Assembly: GCA_945869755.1 (NCBI GenBank)
Contig: CAMBPW010000021.1
Coordinates: 1-12,853, forward strand
DNA: 12,853 nt
From: an uncultured Gemella sp.
GTDB lineage: Bacteria; Bacillota; Bacilli; Staphylococcales; Gemellaceae
Reading direction: 5' to 3'
Shown here: positions 7,618 through 12,853 of the stretch, one piece after another
How the letters are laid out: every line of letters starts with the position of its first letter
Position numbering within the stretch: position 1 is the first letter of the stretch
The notes under the pieces: generated by a model
What the model saw: only the letters and a program-made list of their open reading frames with translations
Database searches by the model: none
Told to the model about the DNA's origin: nothing
Made by a program: the position numbers and the translations under genes

Positions 7618-8994
7618 CTACTGTCTACCAGACGGAAGTTTCTTTGCATAACCTTGTTTATTCTCTTGTTTAACACGAGCAATAGCTAACGCATCGTCTT
7701 CTATATTTTTAGTTACAGTAGTTCCTGCAGCAACTACTACACCATTTCCTATTTCTAAAGGAGCTATTAAGTTAGAATTACATCCAATAAATGTATCATT
7801 ACCTATTTTCGTTTGAAATTTATTTTTTCCATCATAGTTCACTGTAATTGTTCCACACCCAATATTAGTGTTACTTCCTACTTCTGCATCTCCTAAATAA
7901 CTTAAATGTGCTGTTTTAGCATTATTTCCGTATTTACTATTTTTAAGTTCAACAAAATTACCTATTCTCACTTTTTCTTTAAGTTCACAATTATCTCTCA
8001 AGTGTGCATAAGGTCCAATTACAGAATAATCACCAACTTTTGAATTTGTAATTGTTGAATTTTTTATTTCTACACCATTACCAATTATTGCATTTTCTAA
8101 AAATGTATTAGGTTTTATTTTGCAATCTTCTCCAATTATAGTTTTTGATTTTATAGTTACATTCGGATAAATAGTTGTATCACAACCAATTATTGCGTCA
8201 GGTGCTATATATGTACTTTCTGGATCTACTAAAGTTACACCATTTAACATATGTTTCGTATTAATTCTACTACGCATAACTTTTTCAGCATAAGCTAACG
8301 CAACTCTATCATTAACTCCAAAAGTTTCATCAAAATCTGAACATAAATATGTTTCAATTTTTTCACCGCATTGTCTAATTAAAGAAAGAACATCTGGTAA
8401 ATAATATTCTCCTTGATTGTTATCATTTTTTACTTTTTCTATCATTTCAAATAACAATTCATTATCAAAGCAATAAATTCCAGAATTTATTTCTTTTATT
8501 AATTTTTCTTCTTCTGTGGCATCTTTTTCTTCAACTATTTTTAATAATTTTCCACCATTATCACGAACAATTCTTCCATACGCAAATGGATTTTCTGCAA
8601 ACGATGTTAATACTGTAGCTTTTGCATTTGTATTTTCGTGATGAGTCAACATGCTATCTACAGTTTCAGAAGTTATTAACGGAGTATCTCCATAGATAAC
8701 AATCGTAGTTCCTTTTTTCCCAACAAGTTCATCTTTAGCCATTTTTACTGCGTGGGCTGTTCCTAATTGTTGTTCTTGCAAAGCAAATTTACTTCTATCA
8801 CCAATAACAGATTTTACTTGCTCTGCTCCACAACCAACTACTGTAACTACTTCTTTCATATCTAAATTTGAAATGCTATCTAAAACTAATTCAACCATAG
8901 TTCTATCACATACTTTATGCAAAACTTTGTAAAGTTTTGATTTCATTCTAGTACCTTTACCTGCTGCAAGGATTACTGCATATCTATTTTTCAT
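7618..8994 (-). CDS. glmU: Bifunctional UDP-N-acetylglucosamine pyrophosphorylase / glucosamine-1-phosphate N-acetyltransferase
   Basis: GlmU acetylates glucosamine-1-phosphate with acetyl-CoA, then couples the product to UTP to make UDP-GlcNAc, the precursor of peptidoglycan and teichoic acids. The N-terminal uridyltransferase has the signature LAAGKGTR at residues 9-16, plus GTAHAV and a YGDTPL segment. The C-terminal half is a left-handed beta-helix of hexapeptide repeats. The acetyltransferase histidine is His363 in KTAHLSYLGD, followed by GCGT and NYDGKNK. The length of 458 aa is normal and both active sites appear complete. The Shine-Dalgarno AGAGG overlaps the purR stop codon seven bases before the ATG, so translation is probably coupled to purR. 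In Bacillus and Staphylococcus, glmU lies in purR-yabJ-spoVG-glmU-prs; here yabJ and spoVG are missing in between and prs does not follow. Confidence 0.97.
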   Translation of the reverse strand: MKNRYAVILAAGKGTRMKSKLYKVLHKVCDRTMVELVLDSISNLDMKEVVTVVGCGAEQVKSVIGDRSKFALQEQQLGTAHAVKMAKDELVGKKGTTIVIYGDTPLITSETVDSMLTHHENTNAKATVLTSFAENPFAYGRIVRDNGGKLLKIVEEKDATEEEKLIKEINSGIYCFDNELLFEMIEKVKNDNNQGEYYLPDVLSLIRQCGEKIETYLCSDFDETFGVNDRVALAYAEKVMRSRINTKHMLNGVTLVDPESTYIAPDAIIGCDTTIYPNVTIKSKTIIGEDCKIKPNTFLENAIIGNGVEIKNSTITNSKVGDYSVIGPYAHLRDNCELKEKVRIGNFVELKNSKYGNNAKTAHLSYLGDAEVGSNTNIGCGTITVNYDGKNKFQTKIGNDTFIGCNSNLIAPLEIGNGVVVAAGTTVTKNIEDDALAIARVKQENKQGYAKKLPSGRQ

Positions 8995-9004
8995 TAATTA
9001 ACCT

Positions 9005-9841
9005 CTATTTAATGTTTTTTAATAATTGATTTATAACGTTTCCTTCTGAAACCTCAAATTCGCCAGTATACTCATTTATATCTGTTAATTTTGCTAAATA
9101 AGTATAACTGTCATCATTTGCAATTTCAGAGTCAAAACATTGAACTAATACCGCTTTACCTACTACTTCTGCATCAAACTCGTTCATTAATGCTTGCATA
9201 CCAGTCATAACTCCACCACCACGTAAAAAGTCGTCAACTAATAAAACTTTAGCTCCCGTATTTAAGCTCTTTTTAGATAAAACCATAGTTTCTATTTTTC
9301 TAGTAGAACCCGAAACAAAATTAATTGCAACTGTCGTTCCTTCTGTAACTTTATTATCTCTTCTTATAATAACTATAGGTTTATTTAGAGCAGAGGCAAC
9401 AGCATAAGCTACAGGTATTCCTTTTGATGCTACCGTAACTATTGCATCAATTTCTTTATTTTGGTAAATTGTAGAAATTAAAACTCCAAGTTTATTCATT
9501 ATACTCGGTTCACCAATTATATCCGACGTAAAAATATATCCACCTGCTAATAGTCTATCGTTAGATTTTAATTTCGCTAAAAATTCACTCAAAACTTCTC
9601 TTGCCGAATTTTCACTAAGTATTGGTTGGAATATAACTCCACCATTAACACCAGATAATGTAATAACATTTCCGATATTTTCTTCTTTAAAACTTGTTTT
9701 AATAATAAAAATATCTTCACTTATAGATGATTTTGCTTGATTAAATTTTGAAACAAAATATGTTAACGGAATTAATTTATTAGGATTTTTTAATAAATAT
9801 TCTGTCATAACAACTATACGTTCACTTCTTTTAAGCTTCAT
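9005..9841 (-). CDS. purR: Purine operon regulator PurR (PRPP-responsive)
   Basis: PurR of the Bacillus type binds upstream of purine genes and responds to PRPP. It is unrelated to the LacI-type PurR of enterobacteria. The N-terminal winged helix (about residues 1-74, starting KLKRSERIVVMTEYLL) binds DNA. The rest is a phosphoribosyltransferase-like domain with the PRPP-binding loop VLLVDDFLRGGG, whose acidic pair is Asp203-Asp204. In this family the domain senses PRPP and is not catalytic. The length is 278 aa, against about 285 in B. subtilis. AGGAG lies seven to eight bases before the ATG, supporting the start. It is the first gene of a tight purR-glmU pair. The promoter region contains a strong dyad, so autoregulation is plausible but not shown. 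Confidence 0.95.
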   Translation of the reverse strand: MKLKRSERIVVMTEYLLKNPNKLIPLTYFVSKFNQAKSSISEDIFIIKTSFKEENIGNVITLSGVNGGVIFQPILSENSAREVLSEFLAKLKSNDRLLAGGYIFTSDIIGEPSIMNKLGVLISTIYQNKEIDAIVTVASKGIPVAYAVASALNKPIVIIRRDNKVTEGTTVAINFVSGSTRKIETMVLSKKSLNTGAKVLLVDDFLRGGGVMTGMQALMNEFDAEVVGKAVLVQCFDSEIANDDSYTYLAKLTDINEYTGEFEVSEGNVINQLLKNIK

Positions 9842-9862
9842 AATTTTTCTCCTAATTCGTAT

Positions 9863-9868
9863 ATTATA
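9863..9868 (-). promoter_or_regulatory. Likely -10 box of purR-glmU
   Basis: TATAAT on the minus strand, predicting a start near 9856 and a leader of about 15 nt. No TTGACA-like box lies 16-18 bp upstream; that interval (9885-9892) is instead occupied by the dyad at 9878-9897. The promoter may therefore depend on, or be controlled by, a bound factor. Confidence 0.6.
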
Positions 9869-9877
9869 CTAATAATA

Positions 9878-9897
9878 TAACACGAACGTTCGTATTA
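9878..9897. promoter_or_regulatory. 20-bp near-perfect palindromic operator upstream of purR
   Basis: The core ACGAACGTTCGT (9882-9893) is a perfect 12-bp palindrome. With the flanks TAA and TTA it extends to 20 bp with a single asymmetric position (9881/9894). It covers the -35 region of the purR promoter. Each half contains CGAAC, the centre of the PurR box, but the two halves abut instead of lying 16-17 bp apart as in B. subtilis. PurR is the obvious candidate; a dimeric HTH repressor of another family is also possible. Confidence 0.65.
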
Positions 9898-9971
9898 GTA
9901 AAGCAATTTTGTATTATTAAGTATTATTCAAATCAAAATAATAAGTAATTTAAATAAAAACTTTGTTATTA

Positions 9972-10000
9972 TTGATTATTGAAGTAATTTATAGTAAAAT
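9972..10000 (+). promoter_or_regulatory. Promoter of the CNNM/HlyC-like gene
   Basis: TTGATT (9972-9977), a 17-bp spacer and TAAAAT (9995-10000). Transcription would start near 10007. It points away from purR, with its -35 box about 75 bp from the palindrome. Confidence 0.65.
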
Positions 10001-10049
10001 ATGAAATAATAAAAAATTTTTTAATTAGAAAGGTTTGAAGTTAAAATAT

Positions 10050-11354
10050 ATGGATCTCAGTATCTTATTTAAAATACTATTAATCGTTACACTGTTACTT
10101 GGTTCTGCATTATTCGTAATGGCAGAATTTTCATTAGTAAAATTGCGTCCGACAAGGATAAAAGAATTAGCAAAAGATGGAAATAAAAAAGCTAAACTAT
10201 TAGTGAAAATGGTAGATAGTTTAGATAATTATTTATCAGCAACACAATTAGGTATAACTATAGTATCTTTAGGACTTGGTTGGATTGGAGAATCTACATT
10301 TTTCGCTCTATTTCATCCGATACTTTCTCTAATTGGCACAAATGAAACATTCATACATTCAATAACTTATTTTGTATCTTTTTCTTTTATGACTTTGTTA
10401 CACGTCGTAATTGGAGAACTTGTACCAAAAAGTATGGCTATTCAAACTGCAGAAAAATGTGCATTTAGAATAGCACGTCCTATTTATATTTTTAGCAAAA
10501 TAATGCACCCTGTAATTTGGACATTAAACGGGCTTGCAAACTTAATAGCAAAATCATTAGGATATAGCTCTATATCCGAACACGGAGAAATTCATAGTGA
10601 ACAAGAATTACGAACTATAATGAAATCTTCACGAGCTCACGGACAAATTAACGACACCGAATATCGCTACGTAGAACGTGTATTTGAGTTTGATAATAAA
10701 ATTGCAAAAGAAATTATGACACCACGTACTGAAGTAGAAGCTATAGATTTAGAAAATTCATTAGCTATAATTATGCGTCAAATAAAACAAGAAGAATATA
10801 CGAGATATCCTGTAATTGAAGATGGAAACAAAGACGACATAATCGGTATTTTAAATGTTAAAAAACTATTATTCGCAGATACACCACCAAAAACTACAGA
10901 AGATTTAGAAGAATTTATATCGCCAGCAATAAAAGTATTTGAACACACACCAATACCACAAGTTCTAAAAATAATAAAACAAAATAGAGAACATATGATA
11001 ATAATTACAGATGAATACGGCGGTACGAGCGGTATCGTAACATTAGAAGATATCGTTGAAGAATTAACCGGGGAAATAAGAGACGAATTTGACGAAGATG
11101 AACAAAGTCTAATAAAAAAATTAAAAAACGGAAATTATTTAGTGGACGGTTGGGTATCAATACAGGATATAAATGCTCTATTTGAAGTAGATATTCCTCA
11201 CGAAGAAGTAGATACAATCGGAGCATTTGTCTATATGATAAAATATGAAGCAAAAATAGGCGCAACTTACAATGTACAAAATCTTACATTTAAAGTTCGC
11301 TCAGTAGACGAAAATCAAATTCGACAAATAGAAATATATAGAGAAGATGACTAG
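10050..11354 (+). CDS. CNNM/CorC-HlyC family membrane protein with CBS pair
   Basis: This family sits in the cytoplasmic membrane and is linked to Mg2+ (or Co2+) export and homeostasis; members are often annotated as hemolysins or CorC. The N-terminal CNNM (DUF21) domain, about residues 1-190, has three to four hydrophobic segments, beginning with ILFKILLIVTLLLGSALFV. It includes the conserved GELVPK motif (122-127). Two CBS domains follow (about 220-345) from EIMTPRTEVEAID (Met223) through GTSGIVTLEDIVEELTGEI. A CorC/HlyC domain ends the protein (about 355-434, with VDGWVSIQDINALF from 365). The length, about 434 aa, is typical. A TTG at 10035 also opens the frame, but AAAGG ends only one base before it. 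The ATG at 10050 gives the usual N-terminus, though with a weak or distant ribosome site, so the start is uncertain. It has its own promoter and terminator. The true transported ion is unknown. Confidence 0.93.
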   Translation: MDLSILFKILLIVTLLLGSALFVMAEFSLVKLRPTRIKELAKDGNKKAKLLVKMVDSLDNYLSATQLGITIVSLGLGWIGESTFFALFHPILSLIGTNETFIHSITYFVSFSFMTLLHVVIGELVPKSMAIQTAEKCAFRIARPIYIFSKIMHPVIWTLNGLANLIAKSLGYSSISEHGEIHSEQELRTIMKSSRAHGQINDTEYRYVERVFEFDNKIAKEIMTPRTEVEAIDLENSLAIIMRQIKQEEYTRYPVIEDGNKDDIIGILNVKKLLFADTPPKTTEDLEEFISPAIKVFEHTPIPQVLKIIKQNREHMIIITDEYGGTSGIVTLEDIVEELTGEIRDEFDEDEQSLIKKLKNGNYLVDGWVSIQDINALFEVDIPHEEVDTIGAFVYMIKYEAKIGATYNVQNLTFKVRSVDENQIRQIEIYREDD

Positions 11355-11376
11355 GCAAATGTCTAGTTTTTCTTTA
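11350..11376 (+). terminator. Rho-independent terminator overlapping the stop codon
   Basis: The stem ACTAGGC (11350-11356) pairs with GTCTAGT (11361-11367), including one G-U pair, across the loop AAAT. It is followed by TTTTTCTTT. The TAG stop (11352-11354) is inside the left arm, so terminating ribosomes could cover it. Confidence 0.8.
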
Positions 11377-11390
11377 TATTAAATAAAATT

Positions 11391-11418
11391 TTTAACAAAT
11401 AACATTGTGTGGTATAAT
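11391..11418 (+). promoter_or_regulatory. Extended -10 promoter of the coiled-coil gene
   Basis: TATAAT (11413-11418) is preceded by TGG, giving an extended -10 (TGnTATAAT). A weak TTTAAC (11391-11396) lies 16 bp upstream as a possible -35. The predicted start near 11425 leaves a leader of about 23 nt. Confidence 0.75.
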
Positions 11419-11433
11419 AAATTTAAAAATAAC

Positions 11434-11440
11434 AAGGAGA
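11434..11440 (+). promoter_or_regulatory. Shine-Dalgarno AAGGAGA of the coiled-coil gene
   Basis: A strong AAGGAGA is followed by seven bases and then the ATG at 11448. This fixes the start of the incomplete frame. Confidence 0.85.
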
Positions 11441-11447
11441 TTTATAT

Positions 11448-12853
11448 ATGGAAGAAAATAAATCTACAAAAACTATAGAAGAAACAACAAACGAACTTTC
11501 TTTTACAGAAAAAATAAAATATAATATTCTAAGCTACAAAATAAATAAAAAAGAAAAACAAATAAAGACAAAATGCGAAAACGCAAAAATAAAATTACAA
11601 AAAGCACAAGAACAACTAGATAAAATTTTAGAAATAGAAAAAATAGTAGCAGAAGAACTAAGTAATGAAAAAAGAAACTTACAACTTTTTAAAGAACAAG
11701 CACTCTTAAATTCAAAAAATAAAAAACAAATAACTCATATAGAAGAAAATAAAAATAATAACGAAAAAACTATCGAAGAAATCGAAGAACAGCTAACGGA
11801 AAAAGAAATAGCAATATATAAAGAAAGTATTAAACTAGAAAAATTAACACAAGAAAAATATACAGAAGAAAACGAAGAAAACATAAAAAATACCGAATTA
11901 AAAATTAAAAAACTATTTATAGAAAGACAAAAAATCAAAAAAACTCTGTCTAATCTTATTAACGAAGAAAAATTTGAAGAAATTGTTAGTGAGTTAAAAG
12001 ATATAAAGTCAGAATTTTCAAATAGCGAAGAAAAATTTTATCAAATAACAAAAAATAATGGCGAAGTTAAAAATATTATTTTTGTTGTCTTTGAAACGAT
12101 TATTTACTATTTCTCAAAAATAGTTTTAAGAAAAGAATTACAAAAATATAATTACACTTCATCTGCAATTAAAAATATTAAAGTAAAAGTAATATTAGCT
12201 CCTATATTAGCTATAATGTTATCATTAATATCTTTATTAACAATAAAATTAGTATCATCAGAGAAAGAAACTTACGGGGATTACAGTAATTTTATAAATC
12301 CTGTTCAGGAAGAACAATCACAAGAACAAAAAACTACAACTACGACAGAAACGAACAACGTTGAAAGAATAAACGAAATAGCGTTAGAAGAAGAATTAGA
12401 AGCTCAATCATCATTCAAAACTATTACTTATTATTTTAATGTCGATAGAACTATAGTAACAAAAGAAAAAATACATACATTTTTATCAGAAAATTGGTCT
12501 GATATAGGAAGTATTATTCCTGTAGGAACTACCGTAAATGTTAATCTTATGACATCACCAGGTGGATATATGATGTATAAAATTGTTGGCGGAGAATATG
12601 ATGGACAATTTATTACTGCAAATACTTCATTAGTAGAAATTAAAACTAAAAATGATTTTCTTAATGCAGAGTTTTATAGTAAACCTATAGCAATTAAAAT
12701 AGTACAAAATTCAAATAGCTATTACGACTCTAAACTAACTCAATTTAAAGAAGTAGTTTATAAAGATGCCGTTTTAAATATTAATGGTTTAGGCGTTGTT
12801 AACAATCGTCTTGTTTACTACATTACTAACGGAACATTTGTACCTGTTGATTT
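11448..12853 (+). CDS. Coiled-coil membrane-anchored protein with C-terminal repeat-like modules, 3' end beyond window
   Basis: I do not recognise this gene by name. The frame is open from an ATG with AAGGAGA seven bases upstream to the window edge (468 residues, incomplete). There is no signal peptide. Residues about 28-205 are a highly charged Glu/Lys/Gln coiled coil. A short hydrophobic patch lies at 210-223 (IIFVVFETIIYYF), and one clear membrane span at about 248-266 (ILAPILAIMLSLISLL) is followed by a Glu/Gln/Thr-rich linker (about 271-322). Two modules follow, about 325-398 and from 413 on. They end in similar segments, DGQFITANTSLVEI and NGTFVPVD, each after a GT/G-V-N core. They recall small surface repeat domains such as DUF5776 or SLAP, but this is a resemblance by eye. 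Topology inferred: coil in the cytoplasm, modules outside. It has its own promoter, so no operon partner is evident. Confidence 0.85.
   Translation, partial: MEENKSTKTIEETTNELSFTEKIKYNILSYKINKKEKQIKTKCENAKIKLQKAQEQLDKILEIEKIVAEELSNEKRNLQLFKEQALLNSKNKKQITHIEENKNNNEKTIEEIEEQLTEKEIAIYKESIKLEKLTQEKYTEENEENIKNTELKIKKLFIERQKIKKTLSNLINEEKFEEIVSELKDIKSEFSNSEEKFYQITKNNGEVKNIIFVVFETIIYYFSKIVLRKELQKYNYTSSAIKNIKVKVILAPILAIMLSLISLLTIKLVSSEKETYGDYSNFINPVQEEQSQEQKTTTTTETNNVERINEIALEEELEAQSSFKTITYYFNVDRTIVTKEKIHTFLSENWSDIGSIIPVGTTVNVNLMTSPGGYMMYKIVGGEYDGQFITANTSLVEIKTKNDFLNAEFYSKPIAIKIVQNSNSYYDSKLTQFKEVVYKDAVLNINGLGVVNNRLVYYITNGTFVPVD

Noticed and set aside
9882..9893. LexA/DinR SOS box in the purR promoter
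   Set aside because: The Gram-positive SOS box is CGAAC, four bases, GTTCG. Here GAAC and GTTC abut with no spacer, so the geometry is wrong.
11005..11265. 86-codon open frame on the minus strand
   Set aside because: Shadow of the CBS and CorC part of the CNNM-like gene; Leu/Arg-rich nonsense composition.
11735..11938. 67-codon open frame on the minus strand with hydrophobic Ser/Phe-rich translation
   Set aside because: Complement of the Glu/Lys coiled-coil coding region, where GAA and AAA read back as TTC and TTT. The plus-strand gene has a strong start and uninterrupted frame.
1..12853. CRISPR arrays, insertion sequences, prophage or defence genes
   Set aside because: No regularly spaced direct repeats, transposase motifs, terminal inverted repeats or integrase-like frames were seen on either strand.

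Overview
The window comes from a very AT-rich, low-GC Gram-positive bacterium (Bacillota). The genes present (a lipoprotein-type YidC, an AddB-like nuclease, a YtoI/NrnA pair, a Bacillus-type PurR, GlmU) point to a reduced, non-sporulating relative of the Bacillales. A Gemella-like organism is my best guess from gene content and base composition; this is inference, not a database match. All but the far right end looks like ordinary chromosome. I see no insertion sequence, prophage gene, integrase or CRISPR array.

Layout, left to right. The left edge cuts a leftward tRNA-Asn(GTT), with a perfect consensus promoter upstream of it. An AT-rich gap and a strong terminator hairpin follow. Then comes a long leftward block, in order of transcription: purR-glmU (10 bp apart, glmU Shine-Dalgarno overlapping the purR stop), ytoI-nrnA (15 bp apart), addB (after an 86-98 bp gap holding a long hairpin), and yidC with its own promoter. 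I could place good promoters for yidC, ytoI and the tRNA, and a TATAAT box for purR whose -35 region is covered by a 20-bp near-palindromic operator. At about 9842 the orientation flips. A rightward CNNM/HlyC-type membrane protein with paired CBS domains has its own promoter and a terminator overlapping its stop codon. It is followed by the start of a large rightward gene for a coiled-coil, single-membrane-span protein that runs off the right edge.

How the parts may work together. PurR and GlmU link purine control with UDP-GlcNAc synthesis. YtoI (HTH, DRTGG, two CBS domains, hotdog fold) and NrnA (DHH/DHHA1 nano-RNA and pAp phosphatase) form a recurrent pair, suggesting nucleotide sensing next to nucleotide turnover. 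AddB is a recombination nuclease/helicase subunit that here has no addA beside it and lacks the iron-sulphur cysteines of Bacillus AddB. YidC inserts membrane proteins. The incomplete right-end protein, with its cytoplasmic coiled coil, one membrane span and extracytoplasmic repeat-like modules, is the least understood gene.

Several start codons are better moved: yidC to a TTG at 1225, addB to an ATG at 5101, and the CNNM-like gene probably to an ATG at 10050.
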